DNA from: Solobacterium sp.
GTDB taxonomy: Bacteria > Bacillota_I > Bacilli_A > Erysipelotrichales > Erysipelotrichaceae
Direction of reading: 5' to 3'
DNA length: 53,037 nucleotides
NCBI GenBank assembly: GCA_017432325.1
Contig: JAFRJJ010000038.1
Span: 1 to 53,037, forward strand
Each line of letters begins with the position of its first letter. Position 1 is the first letter of the stretch. Positions 45,555-53,037 of the stretch are shown in pieces. Below the pieces are notes generated by a model. It saw only the letters and a list, made by a program, of their open reading frames with translations. It was not told the origin of the DNA and ran no database searches. A program made the translations under genes and the position numbers.

Positions 45555-45876
45555 GAAAAACAATGTTGTCGAATGTGGAAAAATATCAGAAAACATGCTG
45601 AAAAAACAGTTTCCCACAATCCCGGTTGATCTAAAAAACACGGATTTCTCCGGTTGTCCACAAACCGCCGAATTCAAACCCGTGCTTTTACGTAACTTTT
45701 CAGATATCCTTTTTTCAAGATGGGATCCAAGTTTTCTTCATTTTGTGGAAAACCTTTTTTACCGTGCGAACAGTAACAATGGGTTAATTGTATTTTGTAC
45801 GCAGGCTTCTTTGTTATTGGGCATATTCATTTGAAAGAAAAAGGACCAGCAGTTATCTGCCGATCCTTCTCACATA
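45555..45876. other. Gene-free stretch with DnaA-box-like sites
   Basis: About 320 bases between the regulator and the tRNA. Three 9-mers differ from the DnaA box TTATCCACA at one base: 45574-45582 (minus, TTTTCCACA), 45654-45662 (plus, TTGTCCACA) and 45744-45752 (minus, TTTTCCACA). A weaker one (TTTCCCACA) is at 45610-45618. A 104-codon open frame here (45520-45834) has no ribosome site and overlaps the regulator end; I do not regard it as a gene. Confidence 0.5.
45836..45869 (-). terminator. Terminator of the tRNA-Asn gene
   Basis: Read leftward, a stem AAGGATCGGCAG / CTGCTGGTCCTT with a short loop and T-rich tail. Confidence 0.75.
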
Positions 45877-45952
45877 TGGCGCCTCAAACAGGACTCGAAC
45901 CTGTGACACCCTGGTTAACAGCCAAGTGCTCTACCGACTGAGCTATTGAGGC
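45877..45952 (-). tRNA. tRNA-Asn (anticodon GUU)
   Basis: A complete cloverleaf on the minus strand: acceptor GCCTCAA / TTGAGGC, D-arm AGCTCAGTCGGTAGAGC, and an anticodon stem-loop with loop CTGTTAA and anticodon GTT. The T-arm is CAGG-TTCGAGT-CCTG, then discriminator G and an encoded CCA. It stands alone with its own promoter and terminator. Confidence 0.97.
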
Positions 45953-45962
45953 GTGCTCCTAT

Positions 45963-45991
45963 AATATACTCTCTTCATCTGTTTGATGCAA
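45963..45991 (-). promoter_or_regulatory. Promoter of tRNA-Asn
   Basis: On the minus strand TTGCAT (45991-45986), 17 bases, TATATT (45968-45963), ending ten bases before the mature 5' end. Confidence 0.7.
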
Positions 45992-46098
45992 GAAATTTTT
46001 AAACAAATTGTCTGTATTTTTATGAAAACACTGCATGTATGTTTATTTTACAGACCGGGTTATCGAGATTTAAAGCTTTATGCAGGATTCTGACTGAA

Positions 46099-46117
46099 CC
46101 GGCATAAATCCTGCCGG
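46099..46117. repeat. Inverted repeat before the alpha/beta hydrolase gene
   Basis: Perfect CCGGCA / TGCCGG with a 7-base spacer, about 30 bases upstream of the hydrolase -10 element. It could be a regulator-binding site. Confidence 0.4.
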
Positions 46118-46142
46118 ATTTCATGTTTTTCTCACTTCTGAC

Positions 46143-46151
46143 TGCTACAAT
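46143..46151 (+). promoter_or_regulatory. Extended -10 promoter of the alpha/beta hydrolase
   Basis: TGC-TACAAT, an extended -10 element with no clear -35, about 43 bases before the ATG at 46194. Confidence 0.45.
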
Positions 46152-46193
46152 GGAATTAACAGATAGGCGCTTAGCCGGAAAGGAAAATATATA

Positions 46194-47120
46194 ATGCTGC
46201 ACGAAGTAAAGTTTTTATCATTCAATGAAAGAGACCAGGTATATGGCTGGATCTATGTCCCGGCATGCAGACCGGAGGGTATCATTCAGCTGGTCCATGG
46301 ATTCGGTGAACATTCGAGACGTTATCTGCATATGATCACAAGCTTCATGGAAGCAGGTTATATCGTAGCTGCTGATGATCATGTCGGACACGGCAAAACG
46401 GCACTGGAAAATGATACCTGGGGTGACTGGGGAACCAAAGGCCCTGAAACAATGATGGAAGATGAGAAGAAACTGCATGATCTGACTGTTGAAAAGTATC
46501 CTGACCTTCCTTATTTCATGTTCGGTCACAGCATGGGCTCCTTCATTACAAGACAGTACATCGCAAAATACGGTGATGATCTGAGCGGAGCAGTGATCTG
46601 CGGTACAACAGGTGTATGGCCGAATCTGGATGAATCTATCGCCGCTGTACAGAAACTGGTCGATGAAGGCAAGGGTGCTGAATCCGATCCTTCACTGGGC
46701 GGCATGCTGATGGGATGGATGTTCGCCAGATGCAAAGAAGGCGTGAAACTCGGAAATGAATGGATCTGTGATGATCCGTATGTCCAGAATGACCATGCAC
46801 AGGACCCGTTCGATGCATTTACAAAGCCTACAAGCAATCTCGCATGGCTCTATTTCATGCAGATGATGAAGAGCATTACAGGAAAAGAATGGGCTGCAAA
46901 GGTTCCTGCCGGACTGCCGGTCTATAATATCGCCGGTGATCAGGACCCTGTCGGACAGTATGGTACAGGTGTTTATCAGACAGCTAACTGGCTGGCAGAC
47001 AACGGAAATGATGTCACTACGGTACTCTATACAGGATACCGCCATGAGATCCACAACTACGCTGATATCAGGGAGGATGTTGAAGAAGGCATCATCGAGT
47101 TCGTCGATTACTGCCATTGA
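46194..47120 (+). CDS. Alpha/beta hydrolase, monoacylglycerol-lipase-like
   Basis: A 308-residue serine hydrolase of the lysophospholipase/monoglyceride lipase type (Hydrolase_4). VHGFGEHSRRY supplies the oxyanion region, FGHSMGS the nucleophile Ser113, AGDQDPVG the Asp and YRHEIHNY the His. There is no signal peptide, so it is cytoplasmic. GAAAGGAAA precedes the ATG. It lies upstream of a LysR gene but ends in its own terminator. Confidence 0.88.
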   Translation: MLHEVKFLSFNERDQVYGWIYVPACRPEGIIQLVHGFGEHSRRYLHMITSFMEAGYIVAADDHVGHGKTALENDTWGDWGTKGPETMMEDEKKLHDLTVEKYPDLPYFMFGHSMGSFITRQYIAKYGDDLSGAVICGTTGVWPNLDESIAAVQKLVDEGKGAESDPSLGGMLMGWMFARCKEGVKLGNEWICDDPYVQNDHAQDPFDAFTKPTSNLAWLYFMQMMKSITGKEWAAKVPAGLPVYNIAGDQDPVGQYGTGVYQTANWLADNGNDVTTVLYTGYRHEIHNYADIREDVEEGIIEFVDYCH

Positions 47121-47128
47121 ACCCGGAA

Positions 47129-47154
47129 GGCACGGCAAGTCCGTGCTTTTTTTC
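47129..47154 (+). terminator. Terminator after the alpha/beta hydrolase
   Basis: Stem GCACGG / CCGTGC with a 5-base loop, then T7. Confidence 0.85.
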
Positions 47155-47221
47155 TGAGGAGCGTTGGAAACCGGTATGTTTTCATCGTATGATGAAAACG
47201 GGAGAACCTTGGGAGGAAACC

Positions 47222-48148
47222 ATGACAATCGACGATATCAAAAAGATCATGGCAGTGGTCGATACCGGCAGTATGAACAAGGCTGCAGAGAAACTGTACA
47301 TCGCACAGCCTGCACTAAGCAGATGCGTTCAGAAAGTGGAAGAAGAATACGGGATCGTTCTGTTTGACCGTACTCAGGGAAAAAAGGTCAGACTAACGGA
47401 AGAAGGGGAAATGTTTTACCAGGCAGCGAAAGAGATCCTGCTGGTGAATGAAAACCTGATCCTGCAGCTTGAACGTCACAAGAAAAAGAATACGAACCGG
47501 ATCCTGTTTGGCATTGCTCCTCAGCAGGCAGTCAATCTGACCGGGGAGATCATGAGATGGTTTTATCTGAATGTACCGGAATTCCAGATCGAAACAATGA
47601 CTGCCAGCAGCCGGAAGCTTCATCATTCGGTACTTTACGGAGAGATCGATGCTGCACTGATCTGCGTGTCGGAGTATTACGATGAACTCCATTATGAAAA
47701 AGAAACCAGGATGAATACATGCTTCTACATTGCCAAAGGTTCTGTACTGAGCGGTAGAACATTTAAGAAAGACGGTTATAAAAACCCTTTGCTGAGAGTG
47801 GAAGATCTGAACGGAGAGAGATTTGCCCTCAACAAAAAAGGCTCTGCAAGCCGGGCACAGTTTGACCGCCTGGTGGAAGCTTACGGACTGAATGTACGCA
47901 TCATTGAAGAAGACAACATGTATCAGAGACTGAAAATGGCAGATGACGGGATCGGTACATATGTGCTGGTGATGGATGGGGATTCCGAGAAGACATCGTG
48001 GTGGACATCTGATGAATCAAGAAGGGCAGTTCTGGATCCTGAACAGGATAAGGAGAACTGGAGATATCTTGTCTGCCGGAAAGGATTCGCAGAAACCGAA
48101 AAGTTTAAAGCAATGCTTAAATGCCTGAAGCACATTCAAAACAGCTGA
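47222..48148 (+). CDS. LysR-family transcriptional regulator
   Basis: A 308-residue regulator. The N-terminal winged helix (residues 1-60) reads FVAVVDTGSMNKAA-like IMAVVDTGSMNKAAEKLYIAQ then PALSRCVQKVEEEYGI. A coiled linker and a substrate-binding domain follow (about 90-300). The ATG at 47222 is chosen because GGGAGG lies six bases upstream and MTIDDIKKIM matches the family start; an in-frame extension to 47117 overlaps the hydrolase. LysR proteins usually control adjacent genes, so the permease downstream is the likely target. Confidence 0.9.
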   Translation: MTIDDIKKIMAVVDTGSMNKAAEKLYIAQPALSRCVQKVEEEYGIVLFDRTQGKKVRLTEEGEMFYQAAKEILLVNENLILQLERHKKKNTNRILFGIAPQQAVNLTGEIMRWFYLNVPEFQIETMTASSRKLHHSVLYGEIDAALICVSEYYDELHYEKETRMNTCFYIAKGSVLSGRTFKKDGYKNPLLRVEDLNGERFALNKKGSASRAQFDRLVEAYGLNVRIIEEDNMYQRLKMADDGIGTYVLVMDGDSEKTSWWTSDESRRAVLDPEQDKENWRYLVCRKGFAETEKFKAMLKCLKHIQNS

Positions 48149-48151
48149 TAT

Positions 48152-48192
48152 CAGCCGGACTTATACGATTTAGATATAAGTTCGGCTGTTTT
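48152..48192 (+). terminator. Terminator of the LysR gene
   Basis: Stem CAGCCGGACTTATA / TATAAGTTCGGCTG with one mismatch and a 9-base loop, then T4. Confidence 0.85.
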
Positions 48193-48226
48193 GCTGTATT
48201 AGTCACTGATGGTATATGTTGCTATA

Positions 48227-48242
48227 TTGTAAGCGGATACAA
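48227..48242. promoter_or_regulatory. Inverted repeat, candidate LysR operator or cre
   Basis: TTGTA-N6-TACAA is a perfect palindrome. It contains the T-N11-A frame typical of LysR sites and also fits cre at 12 of 14 positions. It lies about 110 bases before the permease start. Confidence 0.5.
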
Positions 48243-48348
48243 GTTCTGGATTTCGCATAATAAGCCTCAGATACGAAAGGGGAAATCGTATTTGACAAGG
48301 CTGGAAATCTGTCAGAACTTATAACGCATTTGGAGAAGGGAGAACAAT

Positions 48349-49656
48349 ATGACAACTCAAATGTACATCTGTCTTGGTTTGTTCGTATTCCTGATCGGGG
48401 GTTACGTATTTGCCAAGAAGCTTCACACCACCAACGGTGTCGTCGCTCTCTGCGCGATCATGCTCACCGCATGGTCCGGCCTCGTTCCTGCCAAGAACGT
48501 CCTTGCTAACTTTGCAAACCAGAACGTGCTGCTCATTACAGGCATGTTCATCGTAGCTGCCGGCTTCAACCGTACACAGGCAGTCAATAAACTCTCCAGC
48601 GCTGTCTACAGGATCGCAGGCGGCAACTTCACAGTTATGATGGCAGGCTATATGGCAGTTACCTTCCTGCTTGCCAACCTCATTCCCAGCCCTGTTGCTG
48701 TATTCACGATCATGGCTCCGATGCTCAGCGCTACCTGTGAAGAAGCCGGCGTAAGTCCTTCCAAGGCGATCTTCTCAATGGGTCTTGTCGCTGTCGGTAC
48801 CTGCAACGTTCTTCCGATCGGTACAGGCGCTACGACATTCGCTACACAGAACGGCTACCTGGAATCCTATGGATATACTGATTATCAGATGCAGCTGCTG
48901 GATCCCTTCAAGGGACGTATCCTGTCAGCGATCATCATCCTGGCATATGCGATCTTCGTGGCTCCGAAGTTCGCTCCGGCTCAGCCTTCCGTTCCGATCA
49001 CAGCTACCTCTTCCAAGCACACAGGTGCCAACAAGCAGGAACCGCTTGATCCGACAAGAGAATTCCTCGGCTACTTCCTGTTCGCTCTGACAACACTCGG
49101 ACTGATCTTCTCCAGCAAGCTCGGACTTGCCAACTGGCAGGTAGCTATGACCGGAGCTACACTGGAAGTCGTTACAGGTGTCCTGAAACCCAAAGAAGCT
49201 ACCAATGCTGTTCCGTTCATGATCGTACTGATGCTGATAGCAGCTCTGTCTGTAGGCGGCGCAATGGTCGAATGCGGACTCGGTGACCTGATCGGTGCAA
49301 AGCTTGCGGACGCACTGGGCGGAACACACAACAGCTATGTGATCGGCGCTGCATTCTTCATCATCCCGTTCCTGCTGACACAGGTCATGCAGAACCAGTC
49401 AGTCGGAAACATCTTCGTTCCGATCATCATCCTGACCTGCAAGGCACTTGGTGCCAACCCGGTAGGACCGCTGATCCTCCTGAGTGCTGCTTCCCTGACA
49501 GCCTTCCTGACACCTTCCGCAACAGCTACAGTTCCTCTGATGATGGGCTTCGGCGGATACGACCAGAAAGACCTGCTCAAGATGGGCTGGCTGCCTTCAC
49601 TGATCATCTGCATCGCTTCCGTTGCGATCACGATGACACTCATTCCCTGCTTCTGA
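48349..49656 (+). CDS. SLC13/DASS-type anion permease
   Basis: A 435-residue polytopic membrane protein with about 10-11 helices and two-fold repeats, as in the DASS/SLC13 and CitM-related ion transporter superfamily. LLANLIPSPVAVFTIMAPML, VLPIGTGATTF and LTPSATATVPLM (Ser/Pro/Thr hairpin motifs) suggest sodium-coupled uptake of a carboxylate, sulfonate or sulfate. The exact substrate is unknown. GGAGAAGGGAG precedes the ATG. It is followed after 33 bases by the MBL hydrolase and preceded by a LysR gene. Confidence 0.85.
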   Translation: MTTQMYICLGLFVFLIGGYVFAKKLHTTNGVVALCAIMLTAWSGLVPAKNVLANFANQNVLLITGMFIVAAGFNRTQAVNKLSSAVYRIAGGNFTVMMAGYMAVTFLLANLIPSPVAVFTIMAPMLSATCEEAGVSPSKAIFSMGLVAVGTCNVLPIGTGATTFATQNGYLESYGYTDYQMQLLDPFKGRILSAIIILAYAIFVAPKFAPAQPSVPITATSSKHTGANKQEPLDPTREFLGYFLFALTTLGLIFSSKLGLANWQVAMTGATLEVVTGVLKPKEATNAVPFMIVLMLIAALSVGGAMVECGLGDLIGAKLADALGGTHNSYVIGAAFFIIPFLLTQVMQNQSVGNIFVPIIILTCKALGANPVGPLILLSAASLTAFLTPSATATVPLMMGFGGYDQKDLLKMGWLPSLIICIASVAITMTLIPCF

Positions 49657-49689
49657 TAAAGTATATTTTAGAAAATAAAGGAGACTACC

Positions 49690-50655
49690 ATGAGTTCCAA
49701 AGTATTTGACAGAAAAACATTGCCCGTTAAACAGTGGGATGATCCCAGTGTACTCGTTAAGCTCAGATGGAGCGGTGTCAACTTCTATGAATTTGTACTG
49801 CCCAATGGAAATACCATCGTCATGGACCCTTACTTCGATGATCCCAATGATGCACACAATGAGTACAAATATACACCGACGGATCTTCCTGCCGGTGAAT
49901 GGGTAAACGGAGCAGATGTCATCCTGCTCACACACGGACATTTTGATCACACAGGAAATCTTGCTGAAGTACTTGAAAAGTATCCGCTGGCACAGATCAT
50001 AATTCCTGAACATACGATCCCTTCCGTGATTGTAGATCAGAATGTTGATTACTTCTCACACTACTTTACTGAAGCAGGAGCTCATGATAAGTTCGAGTTC
50101 GACGGTGTGACGATAGAAACATGCCGCAGCAACCACAACGTGGGAAGAGCTGTCAATCCTCTGGCCGGTGCCAGCGGCAAGCTCTACCAGGATGCTGAAG
50201 GCAATGTCGACTTCTTCAAGATCTGGAAATGGGTATATGAACGTGAACTGATGAATGTGAAGATCACGACTGATGAAGGATTTACGATCCTGCTCTGGAA
50301 CTCCCAGATGGGCCCGGACGGCAGAGGCTTTGAGACAAGAAAGTACTTCTACCGTGACGCGAAGCCGGATCTGTTCATGTATCAGGTTGCCGGCGCAAGC
50401 TTCGGCGGAAACCGCAGAAACCCTGATTGCGGTCCGATGGGCAGATTCATTGCAGAAGTTCACGCAAAGACAGCCGTTCCCGAACATCAGCAGCACTTCT
50501 CCTATGATGAATTGGACAGAATGGCTGAGCAGTTCGCGGCACATTGTGATGAAGCCGGACAGGAAACAACATTCCTGACACCGGAAACAGGTGTGTGGTA
50601 TGGATATACCAAAGATGCCGAAGGAAATGTCGGTGTCTGCCTCATCGAAAAATAA
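49690..50655 (+). CDS. MBL-fold metallo-hydrolase, UlaG-like
   Basis: A 321-residue metallo-beta-lactamase fold enzyme. THGHFDHTGN gives the metal-binding His82, His84, Asp86 and His87; further histidines lie in CRSNHNVG and in PEHQQHFSY. The layout recalls L-ascorbate-6-phosphate lactonase and related lactonases/phosphodiesterases. With the upstream permease it probably hydrolyses the imported anion or a derivative (inference). AAAGGAG precedes the ATG. Confidence 0.85.
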   Translation: MSSKVFDRKTLPVKQWDDPSVLVKLRWSGVNFYEFVLPNGNTIVMDPYFDDPNDAHNEYKYTPTDLPAGEWVNGADVILLTHGHFDHTGNLAEVLEKYPLAQIIIPEHTIPSVIVDQNVDYFSHYFTEAGAHDKFEFDGVTIETCRSNHNVGRAVNPLAGASGKLYQDAEGNVDFFKIWKWVYERELMNVKITTDEGFTILLWNSQMGPDGRGFETRKYFYRDAKPDLFMYQVAGASFGGNRRNPDCGPMGRFIAEVHAKTAVPEHQQHFSYDELDRMAEQFAAHCDEAGQETTFLTPETGVWYGYTKDAEGNVGVCLIEK

Positions 50656-50663
50656 GCACACAA

Positions 50664-50702
50664 AAAACTGATGGTTCAGATTGATGAATCATCAGTTTTT
50701 AT
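50664..50702. terminator. Bidirectional terminator between the MBL gene and ktrA
   Basis: Stem AAAAACTGATG / CATCAGTTTTT with a 16-base loop, A- and T-runs on each side. Confidence 0.85.
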
Positions 50703-50712
50703 TATGGCTTTT

Positions 50713-51360
50713 CTACATTTTGAAGCATTTCTGAACATCGGCATCTTTTCCGATGACCAGGACGGTTCCGCCTTTGCTGAAAGGATCATCCGGGTTCATA
50801 TCTGCCATCAGGCCTTCTTCTCTTCTGATAGCGATCACATTGACACTGTATTTACGGCGCAGATCCAGCTGGACAAGCGTTTTTCCGGTCCAGGATTCGG
50901 GAATCTCCACTTCAAAGATAGAGTACGGTCCTTCCAAGGGAATAAAGTCTTTGATGTGATTGAAACTGTAGCGGATCGCTGTCCAGTCAGCCAGCTGCTG
51001 CTCGGGATAGATGATCTCATCGGCACCGTTTCTCAGCAGGAATTTCTTGTGGACATCGCTGGAAGCTCTGGCAACAACAAGCGGTGCGCCGAGCTCCTTT
51101 ACCAGCGAAGTTGTTTCCAGTGAACTCTGGAAATCATCGCCGATCGCTACGATCGCAACATCGAAATCGGTAACACCGATCGTTTCGAGGAATTCCCGTT
51201 TTGTTGCATCCCCGATCAGAGCGTGTGTGACATAAGGGAGGATCTCGTTGATATGCTCCTCATTGCTGTCAATGGCCATGATGTCATGTCCAAGTTCATT
51301 CATGCGTTTGGCTGTCAGCTGGCCGAATTTTCCTGCACCTACCAATAATATATTTTTCAT
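50713..51360 (-). CDS. ktrA: Potassium uptake regulatory subunit KtrA (TrkA family)
   Basis: A 215-residue cytoplasmic RCK protein. The RCK_N Rossmann motif is VGAGKFGQ (7-14) with acidic Asp31 after beta-2; RCK_C follows from about 135. KtrA rings bind ATP/ADP and possibly c-di-AMP to gate KtrB. It lies 20 bases downstream of ktrB. Confidence 0.93.
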   Translation of the reverse strand: MKNILLVGAGKFGQLTAKRMNELGHDIMAIDSNEEHINEILPYVTHALIGDATKREFLETIGVTDFDVAIVAIGDDFQSSLETTSLVKELGAPLVVARASSDVHKKFLLRNGADEIIYPEQQLADWTAIRYSFNHIKDFIPLEGPYSIFEVEIPESWTGKTLVQLDLRRKYSVNVIAIRREEGLMADMNPDDPFSKGGTVLVIGKDADVQKCFKM

Positions 51361-51380
51361 GTAAATTTCTGTTTCCTCTC

Positions 51381-52715
51381 TTATCCGACGTTAACCGATT
51401 CCTGCGGAAGCTTGCTGGCAAACTTTCTGCTGGAAGGGAGTGTTGCATAGATCATTGTTAGACCGCCTACACGGCCAAAGATCATCAGGAAGATGATAAT
51501 GCAGCGTGAGACTGTACCAAGCTGAGGGGTGATCCCCATCGTCATACCCACCGTTCCGATCGCTGATGCTGTTTCGTACATACAGGTCAGGATAGGCAGT
51601 CCTTCGATCCTGCTGATAATGCATGCTGCACCTAAGAACAGTTCGAAATACAGGACGAAGATCGCCGTGGCGTTGCGTACAGTTTCTGCCGGGATCCTTC
51701 TGCCGAATATCGTAGCATCATCATGGTGCCTGAATACAGACATGGCTGACAGCGAAAGGATCGCAAATGTTGTTGTTTTCATACCGCCGGCTGTTGATCC
51801 GGGAGATCCGCCGATCAGCATCAGCATGATCGTCAGGATCAGTCCTGCACCGCTGAGCGTGTTCTGGTCAGCTGTATTGAATCCGGCTGTTCTGGTCGTG
51901 ACCGACTGGAACAGGGAATACAGGATTCTGTCTTTGAGGGGAAGACCCCTGAATTCTGCGCAGAAGAAGTAGACTGCCGGCAGAACGATCAGGAACAGTG
52001 ATGTACAGAGGATCAGCTTTGACTGCAGACGGTATTTGCGGAAATTGGTTTTGTTTGTTCTGATATCATCCCATGTTCTGAATCCGATGCCGCCGATCAC
52101 GATCAGCAGGATGACAACGGTATTCAGATGGATATTGCCTGCGTAGGCAGTGAATGAACTGAATTTCTCAACATCACCCATCAGGTCGAAGCCTGCATTG
52201 CAGAATGCGGAGATGGCATGGAACAGGGAATGTCCGATCGCCGGTTTGAGCGCATAGGTCTTCATGAATACCGGCAGCAGGAATGCTGCACCGAGCAGTT
52301 CAAACATCAGGCTTCCCAGTATGATGAATCGTGTCAGTTTCAAGATGCCGCCGACCTGATCGGCAGAGATCGAGTCCTGCATGATGCTTCGCTCAAACAG
52401 ACTGATTTTTTTGCCGGATATAACTGCCAGCGCCATTGCCATCGTTACAACGCCCATGCCGCCGATCTGGATCAGAATAATAATGACGAACTGTCCGAAT
52501 CCGGACCAGAATGTTGCTGTATCCTGGACGATCAGTCCGGTAACACAGGTAGCCGAGGTGGCTGTAAACAGAGCTTCCAGAAACTGCGGACTATGTCCTG
52601 ATTCTGTAGCAAAAGGCAGACATAGCAGTCCGGTACCTACCAGGATGATCACAAGAAAACTTCCCAGAATGATCTGAAAGGATGATAATTTGATTTTCTG
52701 ACGTACTTTTGCCAT
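51381..52715 (-). CDS. ktrB: Potassium/sodium-coupled transporter KtrB (TrkH family)
   Basis: A 444-residue membrane protein with four membrane-pore-membrane repeats. The selectivity segments are SATCVTGL, SAFCNAGFD, TTRTAGFNT and AIGTVGMTMG. It takes up K+ with KtrA controlling gating. Two starts are possible: GTG at 52721 and ATG at 52715. Neither has a clear Shine-Dalgarno site. The ATG is preferred because MAKVRQKIKLS is family-like. A TACAAT hexamer lies at 52727-52722 immediately upstream, so the transcript may have almost no leader. Confidence 0.9.
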   Translation of the reverse strand: MAKVRQKIKLSSFQIILGSFLVIILVGTGLLCLPFATESGHSPQFLEALFTATSATCVTGLIVQDTATFWSGFGQFVIIILIQIGGMGVVTMAMALAVISGKKISLFERSIMQDSISADQVGGILKLTRFIILGSLMFELLGAAFLLPVFMKTYALKPAIGHSLFHAISAFCNAGFDLMGDVEKFSSFTAYAGNIHLNTVVILLIVIGGIGFRTWDDIRTNKTNFRKYRLQSKLILCTSLFLIVLPAVYFFCAEFRGLPLKDRILYSLFQSVTTRTAGFNTADQNTLSGAGLILTIMLMLIGGSPGSTAGGMKTTTFAILSLSAMSVFRHHDDATIFGRRIPAETVRNATAIFVLYFELFLGAACIISRIEGLPILTCMYETASAIGTVGMTMGITPQLGTVSRCIIIFLMIFGRVGGLTMIYATLPSSRKFASKLPQESVNVG

Positions 52716-52721
52716 ATCCAC

Positions 52722-52920
52722 ATTGTATACCGAAACAAGTGATGATGGAATTTTGTTTTGTTCATTATGCCGGATACAGCTGATCGGGAATCATGATGCT
52801 GTTATGACCTGATGAAAAAAGGTTAGTAAGTATATATGGCAAATCGTCACCTGTGATCATAAAACGAAATGAATGCAGATCGATTATTATGATATGACCT
52901 GACTTTCGAATAAACGATTA
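52722..52920. other. Gene-free stretch upstream of ktrB
   Basis: About 200 AT-rich bases with no credible gene. I looked for a ydaO/yuaA-type c-di-AMP leader, which precedes ktr genes in some Firmicutes, and saw no evident match. Confidence 0.4.
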
Positions 52921-52976
52921 AAAAATGGTGTAAAACCTCAAGATCAGATCTTGAAGTTCAACACCTTTTTTAGTTG
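52921..52976. terminator. Bidirectional terminator-like palindrome
   Basis: Nested stems: GGTGT / ACACC outside and CTCAAGATC / GATCTTGAAG inside, flanked by A5 and T6. It overlaps the end of the partial frame at the right edge. Confidence 0.6.
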
Positions 52977-53037
52977 CCGTTCTGACAATGTATAGTGATC
53001 CAGGGGGAGCTCTGTTTTCTTTGCCAGTTCCGAGATA
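52944..53037 (-). CDS. 3' end of an unidentified leftward gene, cut by the window edge
   Basis: Thirty codons precede a TGA, ending SELAKKTELPLDHYTLSER then QLKKVLNFKI. The composition looks like a real protein end, possibly a transposase, but the piece is too short to assign. The strong palindrome over its stop codon would fit a terminator or the end of a mobile element. Confidence 0.35.
   Translation of the reverse strand, partial: ISELAKKTELPLDHYTLSERQLKKVLNFKI

Noticed and set aside
45520..45834. 104-codon plus-strand frame after the PRD regulator
   Set aside because: It overlaps the regulator's end out of frame, lacks a ribosome site and its composition is not protein-like.
52722..52920. 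A c-di-AMP riboswitch ahead of ktrB
   Set aside because: Such leaders precede ktr genes in some Firmicutes, but no matching conserved blocks or closing helices could be found here.

Overview
The window reads as a chromosome segment of a Gram-positive Firmicute. An Erysipelotrichia-type gut or oral bacterium is the best guess. This is inference from gene content: the zinc-type S14, Firmicute-style S12 and EF-Tu, SPFH/zinc-ribbon/TPM genes like Bacillus ydjI/ydjG/ydjH, KtrAB, CcpA-like cre sites, and a ribosomal-protein cluster lacking L30, as also occurs in Mollicute relatives. There is no rRNA, CRISPR array or intact mobile element.

Layout. 1-530: a decayed IS200-type transposase. 533-2396: a leftward pair (zinc-ribbon protein, Gfo/Idh/MocA oxidoreductase). 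2463-6918: the str operon (rpsL-rpsG-fusA-tuf) with a good promoter, a leader hairpin, a second promoter before tuf and a terminator. 6963-7788: a barnase-like lipoprotein and its barstar-like inhibitor. 7862-9803: a leftward, translationally overlapping operon (VOC protein, SGNH hydrolase, PfkB sugar kinase). 10074-23862: a long S10-spc-alpha cluster, rpsJ to rplQ. It lacks rpmD, and between adk and rpmJ it carries a roughly 270-nt palindrome-rich segment where map and infA usually lie. That segment is the strongest candidate here for something undescribed.

23876-28470: a rightward set of CDF transporter, lipoprotein, ACT protein, PFL/UPF0210 protein and a TrmR-like methyltransferase. 28602-31810: a leftward SPFH / zinc-ribbon / TPM module with an internal terminator. 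31935-37767: a BadF-type sugar kinase, a rhodanese-thioredoxin lipoprotein, HAD and SGNH hydrolases, a divergent TIGR04076-like protein with an aldo/keto reductase, and a Sel1-repeat protein. 37836-38690: a broken fumarate-reductase-like flavoprotein gene.

38899-45554: a carbohydrate locus (HAD phosphatase, GH95-like glycosidase, lone PTS EIIC, PRD regulator) behind a promoter overlapped by a cre-like site. 45555-45876: gene-free, with three near-consensus DnaA boxes. A tRNA-Asn (minus strand) follows. 46194-50655: alpha/beta hydrolase, LysR regulator, SLC13-type permease and MBL-fold hydrolase. 50713-52715: potassium uptake ktrB-ktrA, leftward. The right edge holds the end of an unidentified leftward reading frame.

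The core is translation machinery expressed from a few strong promoters. Around it lie small accessory operons for sugar use, envelope functions and ion transport. Family assignments rest on motifs recognised by eye; no database search was run.
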